Of a DNA stretch of 57,078 bases, positions 1-7,284 are shown one piece after another; the stretch's first letter is position 1, and each line of letters opens with the position of its first letter. The stretch comes from a virus. Where the stretch lies: IMG/VR virus record IMGVR_UViG_3300044641_001763, positions 1 through 57,078 of that record. The stretch is one strand, 5' to 3'. The translations under genes and the position numbers were made by a program. The notes under the pieces were generated by a model that saw only the letters and a list, made by a program, of their open reading frames with translations, had not been told where the DNA came from and searched no databases.

Positions 1-50
1 CGAGAACCTGTTACTCTTGGGAGTGCCGCACAAGGGGTAACAGGTTCTCG
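1..50. repeat. Foldback inverted repeat at the contig end
   Basis: Bases 1-14 are the exact reverse complement of bases 37-50, with a 22-nt spacer. The other copy of this locus, at the right end of the window, reads differently upstream of the shared sequence (56942-56952 does not match bases 1-11). Bases 1-11 therefore look like a chimeric foldback added during library preparation or assembly, not genome sequence. Confidence 0.7.
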
Positions 51-137
51 GATTCAGGAGTTGATGAATCCGTACACCGATACTGTAGTCAACGAGATGG
101 AGCGGCTGCAACAGCAGGCCATGCAAAGGTCGTTGTT
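12..137. repeat. Left copy of the 126-bp terminal repeat
   Basis: This stretch is identical to 56953-57078. It lies inside a coding region whose frame is continuous when the two ends are joined, so it is the overlap of a circular assembly and not two genomic copies. The implied unit length is 56,941 bp. Confidence 0.95.
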
Positions 138-888
138 GCCTACGATGAAAGCCGGGTTCGTCGGTACTGGAGGACTTGGAGGCCAGCGGTACGCCGGAGC
201 GCTAGGTCAGGCGTTGACAGATGCTCAGAGAAATCTGACGGGGCAACAGGCGGCGGCTTTGCAAACCGGGTTTTCTGAAGCACAGAAGACAGCCTTGGGC
301 GAACTTCAGTTTTTGACGCAGGCAGGAAAAGAGCAGGCCGCAACGGCCAAGATGGAGCAGGATCTAGGTTTGACCGGCGCTGGTGCTTTGACAAAAGCTG
401 GAGCCGAACGTCAGGCCTATGAACAGAGCTTGCTGGACTACCCGTTGAAGACTGCAACGACTGCTTCGGGTTTGCTACGCGGGTATCAAACGCCGCTGTC
501 AAGTGAGAACATTCGTGTCGGGCCGGGGCAAGCGGGTCAATATCAGAAGTCGCCGCTTGAAAACATTCTTGGTGTTTTGGGAATAATTGGGGCGGCAACT
601 GGAGGGCCAGGAGCTGCCGGAGCAAGTCCGCTTGGATTAAGCGGTTTGGGTATCGGCAAAGTGCTTGATTGGGGCAAAGGACTGCTGGGCAATCTTGGTC
701 TTGATACTGGGTTTGTAAAACAGACTGCAAATAATGCATTACCTGGTCAGATAGGTTACGGTTGGAAATTTTTTGATAATGGCACCCAAATTGACCCACA
801 GGGGCGTTATTACTTCGACGGACAAATGGTGTATGACCCAGCAGCGTCAGTGCAGCCTGATATGTATAACACGTCTGAGGACGAATAA
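12..888 (+). CDS. Virion (ejection-type) protein, 3' part of gene split by the contig join
   Basis: Continuation of the gene starting at 56717. A TTG/ATG at 61-66 is internal and not the real start. The residues after the join are Gln/Ala-rich amphipathic helices. A Gly/Ala-rich hydrophobic segment follows (nucleotides about 560-700), as often seen in podovirus ejection proteins that insert into membranes. The C-terminus is short and acidic (TSEDE). The next gene starts 2 nt after the stop. The role is inferred from position and composition only. Confidence 0.8.
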
Positions 889-890
889 TT

Positions 891-2546
891 ATGGCTAAAG
901 AGGCGACTGCTCCAGTAAATTATCTGGCTCCGACAGATCCGGCGGCGGTTGAAGCTAACCGGGTTTATCAAGAGGCCTTGCAACGGCTAAACGAATCGTT
1001 GGATTTGCGGAAAAACCGCAGATTTGACCCGATGATGCTGGCTGCTGCGCAGGGATTTCTTGCGCCGACCCAAACCGGATCTTTTACCGAATCCCTTGGG
1101 CGTGTTGCCGGAGCGCTTGGTCAGACGCAGGAACAGCTCATCAAAGAGCAGCAGCAAGAAGCACAACAGCGGTTGAATGTTGCAAGCACTGGTCTAGAAC
1201 TCGAGCGCTTGAAGCAGAGAGAACGAGCGATTGGGTCGTTCCTTGGCGACGGTCAGCCTGCTGCCCCGCCCGCAGGGCTTCCGCCCGCCGCCCCCTCTAG
1301 CGCTCCTTCTGGTGCTCCCCCTGCCGCAGGAGGCCTCCCCGGCGTTCCGGCGAAGCCTACGGGGGGACTGGCTGCTGCGGCCCCTCCGGGGTTTGAGGGA
1401 GTCCAAGGCATTCAAACAATGCCGCCAAATCCTCAGTTTCTGTCCGGGCAAGACTATATCTCGTTGAACAGGTTTGAAAGAGGCAAAGCGTTCCCTGAGC
1501 TGTTAAAAGAAGCGCAGGAGCTAGATCAGAAGCGCTATGTGGCCAAAGAAGGTGGCGTGCAGGATATGCGCACCGGGATGTTCTATCCGTTCCCGAAAGG
1601 TGAACAGGTCGAGCGCCAGATTTATGGTCAGACGTACAAGGTTGATGGCCGAAGAGCTGCTCTGCTGGATATGTATGCCGGTAGCAATGACCCGAGGTAT
1701 CACTCCCTTGCCAAGCAGATTGTTGAAGGGCCACCTCGCTCTGCAGAAGGTAAACCGGAAGAAGGTAAACCGGAAGAGGGTGGCAGATTGTCTGAAGAGC
1801 AGCTTGCTGCGCGTCGAGCACAAGAGGAAGCGCGGGCAAAAAAACTTGGTGAAACAGCAGCAGAGCGCGAAGCCGCAATCAAAGAACAGACTGGCACTGC
1901 AAGACGGATTTATGGTCTTACGGGCCGCGTTGACAATGCGTTGAAAGAGAGCGGTTCGTTCTTTGGGATCTTCCAGCGTCCGGGTTTGATGAACGCTATT
2001 GGCAATCTTGTTTCTCAAGGATTGCAAACCCCAGGGGGTTCAATCAACCTGCCGGGTCTTCAGCAGTCAATTACTCAATTGCTTCCTGGAGTAAGACAAC
2101 AGGACTTGGACAACATCCAAAAAGCTGCGGCTGATCTTGCAGAGATGGAATTGTTGTTCACGAGGATTTATTTGCAAGGGCAAGGAGCTGTTACTGAGGG
2201 TGAGCGGCGGATTGTTGCGCGAATTCCTGGTGGCATTGCTAATTCACCAGATGTCGTTCGTTCACGAATGAGTCTGTTGCGAGAGCGGTCGCAGTACGAA
2301 ATCGACCTTGCCGACGCCTGGGGTTCCTGGCAGAAGAAACATCCTGGCGAGGACTTCTTGAAGTTTGAGCGCAGCGATCTATACAAAAACGTGCAGAACG
2401 ACTATGAAAAACGGATTGCTGCGCTAGAAAAACGGTTGCCTGCTATTGCGACAAGTCAGCGGACGCCTCCGGCTGGTAGCACGGCAAAACCGGAAGGCCT
2501 TGGTACGGCAAGAAACCGTTTAGATCAACTGCTGCAGGGGCAATGA
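891..2546 (+). CDS. Virion protein, coiled-coil with proline-rich linker (putative ejection protein)
   Basis: 551 residues, starting 2 nt after the previous stop. Residues about 1-115 are helical and Gln/Glu rich. Residues about 120-170 form a Pro/Ala/Gly linker (runs of PPAAP type). A charged segment with two copies of the heptamer GKPEEGK lies near residues 285-300, followed by a long helical C-terminal half. There is no catalytic motif and no recognised family. It overlaps the transglycosylase gene by 4 nt (ATGA), so the two are probably translationally coupled and act in the same DNA-delivery complex. Function is inferred from context. Confidence 0.75.
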   Translation: MAKEATAPVNYLAPTDPAAVEANRVYQEALQRLNESLDLRKNRRFDPMMLAAAQGFLAPTQTGSFTESLGRVAGALGQTQEQLIKEQQQEAQQRLNVASTGLELERLKQRERAIGSFLGDGQPAAPPAGLPPAAPSSAPSGAPPAAGGLPGVPAKPTGGLAAAAPPGFEGVQGIQTMPPNPQFLSGQDYISLNRFERGKAFPELLKEAQELDQKRYVAKEGGVQDMRTGMFYPFPKGEQVERQIYGQTYKVDGRRAALLDMYAGSNDPRYHSLAKQIVEGPPRSAEGKPEEGKPEEGGRLSEEQLAARRAQEEARAKKLGETAAEREAAIKEQTGTARRIYGLTGRVDNALKESGSFFGIFQRPGLMNAIGNLVSQGLQTPGGSINLPGLQQSITQLLPGVRQQDLDNIQKAAADLAEMELLFTRIYLQGQGAVTEGERRIVARIPGGIANSPDVVRSRMSLLRERSQYEIDLADAWGSWQKKHPGEDFLKFERSDLYKNVQNDYEKRIAALEKRLPAIATSQRTPPAGSTAKPEGLGTARNRLDQLLQGQ

Positions 2547-4060
2547 TGCTTACATTTTTGGATCAATTGGATGACGAGCAAGTTGCCAATGCCGAGATGG
2601 TTGCTCGAGCCGCTAGACGTGCAGGAGTAGATCCGAACTTGGCGGTGGCGATTGCCTTCAAGGAAAGTAGCCTGCGGGCCAATCCGCCTCGAGGCTCTTC
2701 CGGAGAGATTGGCATCATGCAGGTGATGCCGGGTACCGGGCGAGGGATCGGGTTCAACGAGAAGCAACTCGGCAACGTTGAGAACAACATCGAGGCGGGC
2801 ATCAAATACCTTAAACAAGCGCTGCAAGCCACGGGAAACGACCCGAAGCTGGCCGCGGTGTATTACAACGGCGGTCCTGGGGCGCTGCAAGCGTTGACGA
2901 GCGGGAAAGATCCGGACAAGCGGGTAATTGAGTACGTCCGGTCGATCAACTCGTTTGGAACGTTCGGAGCGCCTGTTAAAAAACCTGAACAAGCGACTGC
3001 AGAGCCTGTTGTTGCTGTTCCGCCTGCAGCTCCACCTGCGTCACAAGTTGAGGCAGCAGAGCCTCCAGAAACCGACGAAGAGCGAAACGCTCGGATCCAG
3101 CAGGCGATGGATGACCAACAGCGACGTATGGGTCAGATATACGGCGGCGGTATTGGCGCGGGAATCTCCGCAGGGCGTATGGTTGGGCAAGCAGGCAGCA
3201 ACGTCATTCAAGGGGCTGCACAGGCCGCTGGACGCGGTTTGCAGGCTGGAATGGGTCAACCCCCCGCAGGAGCGCCTCCTGCGCCTTCTGGCGGTCTTCC
3301 TCAGCCCCCTGCCGGGGTTCCTAGTGCCCCCGTCCCGACGCAACTTGGAGTGCCGGGGACATATGCTGCCGCTACGGGTCCGGGAAGTGCGACGTTCAAC
3401 TATGCTCGAGCAGTTGGGTTGCCAGAGATCGAGGCCGGGAAGGCGTTGGGTTACGGCAAAGGAACCGGAGAAACCTGGGATCTTATGCAGAAGCGTCAGC
3501 AGGGTTTGACGAACATTCAGCAGCGGTTTCCAAATGAGAGGTACGTTGAGAACCCGCGATTCGGTGGGATCATGACGCCAGATCAAGGGGCGGGTGGTGG
3601 CCCGAGGGCGCAGTTTGTGCAGCCAGAACAAACGGCGTTAAGGCCGACGCCTCGAGGAGGCGCAGCTCCGGGCGCTATGGTTCCGTTGCCTCCGACGCAA
3701 CCTATCCCTACGACCCCTCCGGCACCTACCGGATTGCAGGCGGTCACCGCCGAGCTTAGAGCGCTGGCAAGACCGGTGGTCGGAGCTTTGGGGACGGTAG
3801 CCCGGTACGCAGGACCGCCTGCTGGGTTAGCGCTCGCGGGGGGCGAGGCGGCTGACGTGTATAACGAGATGAAGAAAGAAGACCCCGATTACATCAAAGC
3901 GCTACTGTCTGGAATTACCGGCGCGTCCGGGGTGGCTGCGATGTTCCCGCCAGCGACGTTGCCTGCTGCGTTGATCGGTGGAACGGCGGGGATGGCCAAT
4001 TACTTGAGGGGACGGCAGAGTCAAGAAATTCCGCCCTCAATCGAATATACTGCTCCGTAG
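2543..4060 (+). CDS. Virion-associated lytic transglycosylase (SLT domain) with proline-rich and hydrophobic C-terminus
   Basis: 505 residues. The N-terminal 120 residues show a soluble-lytic-transglycosylase fold signature: catalytic Glu41 in KESSLR, GIMQVMP at 57-63 and YNGG at 108-111. Such domains cut the glycan strand locally so that DNA can cross the peptidoglycan at infection. The middle part is Pro/Ala/Gly rich. A hydrophobic Ala/Gly/Leu-rich region near residues 400-480 may insert into a membrane. The start overlaps the previous stop (ATGATG). It is the last gene of this rightward unit and is followed by a terminator. Catalytic assignment is firm; the ejection role is inferred. Confidence 0.88.
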   Translation: MMLTFLDQLDDEQVANAEMVARAARRAGVDPNLAVAIAFKESSLRANPPRGSSGEIGIMQVMPGTGRGIGFNEKQLGNVENNIEAGIKYLKQALQATGNDPKLAAVYYNGGPGALQALTSGKDPDKRVIEYVRSINSFGTFGAPVKKPEQATAEPVVAVPPAAPPASQVEAAEPPETDEERNARIQQAMDDQQRRMGQIYGGGIGAGISAGRMVGQAGSNVIQGAAQAAGRGLQAGMGQPPAGAPPAPSGGLPQPPAGVPSAPVPTQLGVPGTYAAATGPGSATFNYARAVGLPEIEAGKALGYGKGTGETWDLMQKRQQGLTNIQQRFPNERYVENPRFGGIMTPDQGAGGGPRAQFVQPEQTALRPTPRGGAAPGAMVPLPPTQPIPTTPPAPTGLQAVTAELRALARPVVGALGTVARYAGPPAGLALAGGEAADVYNEMKKEDPDYIKALLSGITGASGVAAMFPPATLPAALIGGTAGMANYLRGRQSQEIPPSIEYTAP

Positions 4061-4069
4061 TCTCCTCTT

Positions 4070-4093
4070 AGCCCCACAACTGGGGCTTTTTTT
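4070..4093 (+). terminator. Rho-independent terminator
   Basis: AGCCCC-ACAACT-GGGGCT hairpin at 4070-4087, followed by seven T residues. It lies 10 nt after the stop of the transglycosylase gene and ends the rightward virion operon. The T-run overlaps the stop codon of the convergent minus-strand gene. The reverse orientation lacks a T-run, so it should act on plus-strand transcripts only. Confidence 0.92.
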
Positions 4094-4307
4094 ATGGCTT
4101 GTGCTTCTCAAGTTGACGGGAAAGTTCCGGGCTGAATTCCGCAATGATGCTGACGCAGCGGCGGTGCTCTGCCTGAGCGGCTCGGATTCGGACAATTGCA
4201 GCGATGTTTTGCGCGAACTGAACGATGTCAACCTCATCTGCAATCAAAGCATTTTTGCGGGGCCGGTCGCTTTGAAAAAACACCTGCTTGATGGTTGACT
4301 CGTCCAT
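4092..4307 (-). CDS. Small hypothetical protein, last gene of the leftward early operon
   Basis: 71 residues from ATG at 4307-4305 (MDESTIKQVF...), which overlaps the TAA stop of the upstream nuclease gene by one base (TAATG). A longer in-frame extension inside the nuclease gene is less likely. The protein is charged and helical with no recognised motif. The downstream gene end runs into the convergent terminator. The tight coupling to the nuclease and SSB-like genes suggests a DNA-metabolism accessory role, but nothing in the sequence proves it. Confidence 0.65.
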   Translation of the reverse strand: MDESTIKQVFFQSDRPRKNALIADEVDIVQFAQNIAAIVRIRAAQAEHRRCVSIIAEFSPELSRQLEKHKP

Positions 4308-5065
4308 TATTGATGTCCGTTTTTGAGTTGCCAGAAGTTCAAAAGAGCGCAGAACATCTTCCAGCCGCGGGCAAGATCGTCTTGCGACCACTCAACCAGC
4401 TTGCTTAAACCCGGCACAGAACGAGAGACGAACACGTTCGCGCACCGGGCTTCGGGCATACCAAGTCCGACGCGATACGCGGCAAGCTGCATCAGGTGTT
4501 CGTCGTATGCATCTATTTTGTCCGCGTCGGTGAACTCTTTGGTCTTGATGTCCACGACTACGTTTTGCGGGGAGTGGAGATCGACCTTCCCGCCGAAACC
4601 GAGTTCATGGGCGAAGGGGCGTTCAGCAATCCACCCGTGGAATCCAAAGGCATCAGTAATCGTGCGAGTACAGCCTTCGACGTGTTCCCGATGCTTCTTA
4701 ACGGTTGCTCCTTCGTAGAAGCCTTGGATAGATGCGTGGATGTCTGTTCCGGCGTCTGCAGCCGCCCTCCCCTGCTCTTTTGAGTCTGCCAGGATACGAG
4801 CAATAAACACGTCTTCTGGCTCATCGTGCATCCGGGGGAGGGTGAGTGCTGCGAGAAGAACTTGACGTTGCATCCACTGGGTCAAACCGGGTTTGGCTGC
4901 GATGCCAAGAATAGTTGTGACGCTCGGGACAAGGTTGAGCTTGCGAGCGTCACGGAGGGTTGTAGGCCGCTGGCCTCCCTTGGCGGCTTCCACGGTGTAC
5001 ATGGGTTCGCCGCCACGGGTGTACCAATGGGTGGACTCTGCTGCGCGGGGGTCTTTAGAAATCAT
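4307..5065 (-). CDS. PD-(D/E)XK-superfamily exonuclease (RecB/Cas4-like fold)
   Basis: 252 residues. The nuclease core is readable in order: GTDIHASIQGF (about 106-116), FGGKVDL with Asp162, VDIKTKEF with Asp172 and Lys174, then the QLAAY motif at 193-197. These match the metal-binding D, (D/E)-x-K and Q-x3-Y elements of the family. The adjacent upstream gene encodes an SSB-like protein, as in phage recombination or DNA-processing modules, so a 5'-3' exonuclease role in recombination or replication-fork processing is likely. No separate annealing protein was recognised nearby. The ATG directly abuts the upstream stop. Confidence 0.85.
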   Translation of the reverse strand: MISKDPRAAESTHWYTRGGEPMYTVEAAKGGQRPTTLRDARKLNLVPSVTTILGIAAKPGLTQWMQRQVLLAALTLPRMHDEPEDVFIARILADSKEQGRAAADAGTDIHASIQGFYEGATVKKHREHVEGCTRTITDAFGFHGWIAERPFAHELGFGGKVDLHSPQNVVVDIKTKEFTDADKIDAYDEHLMQLAAYRVGLGMPEARCANVFVSRSVPGLSKLVEWSQDDLARGWKMFCALLNFWQLKNGHQ

Positions 5066-5706
5066 CAGAATGGGATGTCGTCGTCAACACTATCGTTGTT
5101 TGTCAGCGGCGTTTCATTGGCAAGTTCGTTTCGATTCTGCCATTCAGGCGCGGACTGAATTTTTTCCTTCAACGACCGGCTGAACGTCTCGAACAGGGCC
5201 ATGTCGGGTTCATCCAGGCTAAAGATTGCCAAAGTGTTGAACCCTTGAGGGAGACCGGTTTTTTTGATTGCAGCGGGGACGGGGTTCACCGACATGATGT
5301 TCGTGTATTCCTTACCGTTGTTGCCGATGGCCTTAGCTATAGACAGCATGGCCCAGTGTCCGAGGATGTTCTTCAGCAGGAAGCCTTTAAGCTCTTCTTT
5401 AGTGAAGTCACGACCGCGCCACCCGGCGAGGTCTTTGCGGAGTGAGGCTTTTTCACCCAGCATGTTGGTGTAGTTCTTTGAGATGGACAGGGGTTCGCCC
5501 TTAGACGTGATCAAGGTCTTTCCGTTGTCGTCTTCGCCGTGGACCTCGAACTGGATCATCAGCTTGTGCAGGTACTTGATCTCACCCTGGTACTCGCTTT
5601 TCTGGGTACCTAGATCAACGATGCGGTAGCACCGCGCAAGGTGCATTCCGGGGGGTACGGGTGTGAAGCTGCTTTCGTTTCCGCTATCGCGTGCAATCAG
5701 AGGCAT
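5065..5706 (-). CDS. Phage single-stranded DNA-binding-like protein
   Basis: 213 residues. The C-terminus is the acidic tail DSVDDDIPF, the signature used by bacterial SSB proteins to dock partner enzymes, preceded by a disordered Asn/Glu-rich stretch. The N-terminal 150 residues have a beta-rich pattern compatible with an OB fold but are not classical SSB. It lies upstream of the PD-(D/E)XK nuclease on the same strand with a 1-nt overlap. The function, coating ssDNA and recruiting the nuclease or host replication proteins, is inferred from the tail and context. Confidence 0.78.
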   Translation of the reverse strand: MPLIARDSGNESSFTPVPPGMHLARCYRIVDLGTQKSEYQGEIKYLHKLMIQFEVHGEDDNGKTLITSKGEPLSISKNYTNMLGEKASLRKDLAGWRGRDFTKEELKGFLLKNILGHWAMLSIAKAIGNNGKEYTNIMSVNPVPAAIKKTGLPQGFNTLAIFSLDEPDMALFETFSRSLKEKIQSAPEWQNRNELANETPLTNNDSVDDDIPF

Positions 5707-5873
5707 GGTTCGATTCCTATGGTTTCAAGAATGACTTTGGGGCGCTGTACGACGCCGCATTCGTATCGGATGATGGTCCAGTCGTCTTCAGTCGCCACGC
5801 CCGCCTGAGCGCGTTCTATGGCTTCCTCGACGCGCTGCTGTCGCTCGATCATAAGTTGATGAAATTCTTCCAT
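5697..5873 (-). CDS. Small hypothetical protein (58 aa), first gene of the leftward operon
   Basis: ATG at 5873-5871, preceded on the minus strand by GAGAAGGAGAAGCGA, a strong ribosome site. The protein (MEEFHQLMIERQQRVEEAIE...) has an N-terminal amphipathic helix and a short C-terminal part with one DDW and two cysteines. It overlaps the start of the SSB-like gene by 10 nt, so translation is probably coupled. No family was recognised. Its position nearest the divergent promoter means it would be the first product of the leftward transcript. Confidence 0.7.
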   Translation of the reverse strand: MEEFHQLMIERQQRVEEAIERAQAGVATEDDWTIIRYECGVVQRPKVILETIGIEPCL

Positions 5874-5938
5874 TCGCTTCTCCTTCTCTGTGGTGTAACA
5901 ACTTCAAATAATATAACATACGATTACAGGAGGCAACT
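5874..5938. promoter_or_regulatory. Divergent early promoter/operator region
   Basis: AT-rich 65-bp gap between the leftward SSB/nuclease operon and the rightward cro-like gene. The leftward strand has TTGCCT (5936-5931), a 17-nt spacer and TATTAT (5913-5908), a good sigma-70 match. The rightward strand has TAACAT (5914-5919), four bases, then TTACAG, a spacing repeated at other gene starts in this genome. AGGAGG at 5928-5933 is the ribosome site of the cro-like gene. The two promoters overlap, so one bound repressor could control both. Confidence 0.6.
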
Positions 5939-6139
5939 ATGACTTTGAGAGATTTTTTTAACGGTCAGCCGCGGGGTGCTGCGTCGAAGCTAGCGGTGCG
6001 GGTAGGCGTGACCCCTACTTGGATGGCGCTGATCACAAACGGGCTGCGGAAGCCGAGCCTGCGTCTGGCTGTTGAGATTGAGAAGGCGACTGACGGTGCG
6101 GTGACGCGTCAGGAGCTGCGTCCGGACGTGTTCGCATGA
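5939..6139 (+). CDS. Cro-like / YdaS-type helix-turn-helix regulator
   Basis: 66 residues, mostly a single helix-turn-helix domain: GAASKLAVRVGVTPTWMALI then TNGLRKPSLRLAVEIEKAT, typical of phage Cro/YdaS-type DNA-binding proteins that recognise short palindromes. The start is set by a consensus AGGAGG 5 bases upstream. It is the first rightward early gene, facing the minus-strand operon across a shared promoter region, the classical place for Cro. No partner CI repressor gene was seen. It overlaps the next gene by 4 nt. Confidence 0.85.
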   Translation: MTLRDFFNGQPRGAASKLAVRVGVTPTWMALITNGLRKPSLRLAVEIEKATDGAVTRQELRPDVFA

Positions 6140-6456
6140 ACTGGTACAAGTTCCCGCTCGAGCAGTACAGGGAGATTTCTAAGTACTTGCCTGACGCTGA
6201 AGACTTAGCGTTCCGGCGGATGATCGATCTGTACTACATGGGCAAGGGGCCGTTGCCGCTCGACAGAGATTGGTTGATGGCGGAGATCCGGCTTGACTGG
6301 GACTGTATCGAGCCGGTTTTGTATGGGTACTTCACCCAGACGCCGGAGGGGTGGATGAACGACTACCTACAGGCGGATGTTGTTGCTCGACTGAAGCGAA
6401 GCGAGACGAATTCTAAGAGTGGCAAACAGGGCGGTCGCCCGAAGAAAGGAGCATGA
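6136..6456 (+). CDS. DUF1376/YdaU-type replication protein, N-terminal domain only
   Basis: 106 residues: MNWYKFPLEQYREISKYLP..., with the YdaU/DUF1376 pattern of Y-x-F, L-x2-AFRRMIDLYY, then PLP and a DGW-like turn. The family normally continues through a variable linker into a C-terminal helical domain of the O-protein kind. Here the frame stops after a basic Lys/Arg/Gly tail (GGRPKKGA). A separate ORF at 7285-7563 supplies what looks like the missing C-terminal domain. Likely role: origin recognition in a host-dependent, lambda-like replication scheme. Confidence 0.85.
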   Translation: MNWYKFPLEQYREISKYLPDAEDLAFRRMIDLYYMGKGPLPLDRDWLMAEIRLDWDCIEPVLYGYFTQTPEGWMNDYLQADVVARLKRSETNSKSGKQGGRPKKGA

Positions 6457-6457
6457 G

Positions 6458-6781
6458 ATGAAGTGGCTTGCAGCTATCACGATAGCAGTTTCTTTCAACG
6501 TCCAAGCCGAGTTTTACTCGGGCAATGACTTGCTAAACAAGTTGAACTCAGAGAGCACGTTAGACCGTGCCTTGGCTTTGGGATACATCGCCGGAGTGTC
6601 TGACTACGGTACCAACGTGGTCAATTGCCTTCCGAAGTCCGTGACTCTCGGGCAGTTGAAAGACCTTGTACAGGCGCACTTGGTAAGCAACCCGTCCTCG
6701 AGGCACTTCTCTGCAGACAGCATCATCACAAACCTGCTGCAACGGACGTGGCCTTGTGCGCCACGCGGTAGAACGTCTTGA
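6458..6781 (+). CDS. Secreted Rap1a/Tai-family-like protein
   Basis: 107 residues from ATG at 6458, 1 nt after the previous stop. Residues 1-17 (MKWLAAITIAVSFNVQA) are a Sec signal peptide with an Ala-x-Ala-like end. The mature part has the order expected from the Rap1a/Tai immunity family: SGNDLL, GYIAGVSD, Cys57 followed by VTLGQLKDLV, a YL/HL-x-NP-x-SRH segment, and a final Trp-Pro-Cys100. The usual cysteine after SGNDLL is replaced (LNKLNS). In bacteria the family neutralises periplasmic amidase effectors. A phage role in guarding or modulating peptidoglycan hydrolysis is inference. Confidence 0.7.
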   Translation: MKWLAAITIAVSFNVQAEFYSGNDLLNKLNSESTLDRALALGYIAGVSDYGTNVVNCLPKSVTLGQLKDLVQAHLVSNPSSRHFSADSIITNLLQRTWPCAPRGRTS

Positions 6782-6819
6782 CAGGCTTTTAGCGAGCTTG
6801 TATCGTTCTCTTCGTTGGT

Positions 6820-6924
6820 GTGAGAGCCGACTGAGAGCCGTCTAGCAAGATCCCGACCCCGTAAGGGGTAGCCCAAGCCGCAAACTTGGGTCTCTCACCG
6901 GGGTCTTCCTAGACGGTTTTTTTT
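6820..6924 (+). ncRNA. Branched structured RNA ending in an intrinsic terminator
   Basis: The outer stem pairs 6838-6845 (CCGTCTAG) with 6909-6916 (CTAGACGG), eight perfect pairs, and is followed by eight T residues. Past a C-C mismatch, 6847-6855 pairs with 6899-6907 over nine pairs including one G-T. Two hairpins sit inside: ACCCC-GTAA-GGGGT (6856-6869, GNRA-like loop) and CCCAAG/CTTGGG (6872-6890). CTCTCAC (6892-6898) is unpaired but complements GTGAGAG at 6820-6826, allowing a 7-bp pseudoknot. TGAGAGCCG is repeated at 6821 and 6832. At minimum it is a terminator for the gene ending at 6781. The branched fold suggests a further RNA function. Confidence 0.6.
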
Positions 6925-6936
6925 CGTCCTTACGCC

Positions 6937-7200
6937 AGCCGTTCCGCTCACGCAGCAGTGCTCCTGCATGGGAGCCAGCGGAAAACACCGGCTAGTCATC
7001 ACCCTGACTGCACGCCGTCTAGCCTGTCTGCGAGGGACTAGGGAAGACGCCTGGGACAGCGGTGGTAGACCACCCAGGAATCGAAACAATCGCAGCCTCC
7101 GGGAACTCTGGCTACAGCATAGGACGCTGCAAGCGGGAGAGGTAGAGCTAAAGTGTTTGGCTCCACCCTGGGGGAACTATGCCCGAAGCATCTTCAGACT
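6937..7200 (+). other. Non-coding, strongly self-complementary region between the two replication ORFs
   Basis: No convincing gene. Successive helices can be drawn: AGCCG+TTCCGCT (6937-6948) with AGCGGAA+CGGCT (6977-6993), enclosing GCTCC/GGAGC (6960-6975); CCTG/CAGG around GGTGG-TAGA-CCACC (7050-7078); GCATAG (7117-7122) with CTATGC (7177-7182), enclosing CGCT-GCA-AGCG (7125-7135) and GGT-A-GAGC/GCTC-C-ACC (7141-7167). A third copy of CCGTCTAG lies at 7015-7022. This may be a structured RNA or, since it lies between O-like protein halves as lambda ori lies inside gene O, a replication origin. An AT-rich stretch follows at 7207-7260. Confidence 0.5.
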
Positions 7201-7222
7201 ATCTGTGAAGAAATTCTGATAG

Positions 7223-7268
7223 AAAAATTTCACAACCAAAGCCTGTACGTTTAAGATAAAGTTACAGC
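7223..7268 (+). promoter_or_regulatory. Putative sigma-70 promoter for the replication genes
   Basis: TTTCAC (7228-7233), 18 bases, TAAGAT (7252-7257), then AAAG and TTACAG (7262-7267). It precedes AACAGGAGAACAC, the ribosome site of the gene at 7285. The TAAnnT, four bases, TTACAG arrangement matches 5914-5929 and 9826-9841. Confidence 0.5.
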
Positions 7269-7284
7269 GTCAACAGGAGAACAC

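Noticed and set aside
12-137. Biological direct terminal repeat of 126 bp
   Set aside because: It falls inside a gene that is only complete after joining, and its length is like an assembly overlap; circular permutation explains it better.
6870-6892. CCCAAGCC inside a hairpin, similar to part of the twister ribozyme consensus
   Set aside because: The rest of the twister core and its pseudoknot partners are absent; the match is short and GC-rich.
7060-7095. Reverse-strand TTTCGATTCC resembling a tRNA T-loop
   Set aside because: The flanking bases do not form a T-arm and no D-arm, anticodon arm or acceptor stem can be assembled.
6782-7284. Group I or group II intron splitting the replication gene
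   Set aside because: No conserved group I core (P/Q/R/S elements) or group II domain V was found, and the upstream exon ends in its own stop codon followed by another gene.
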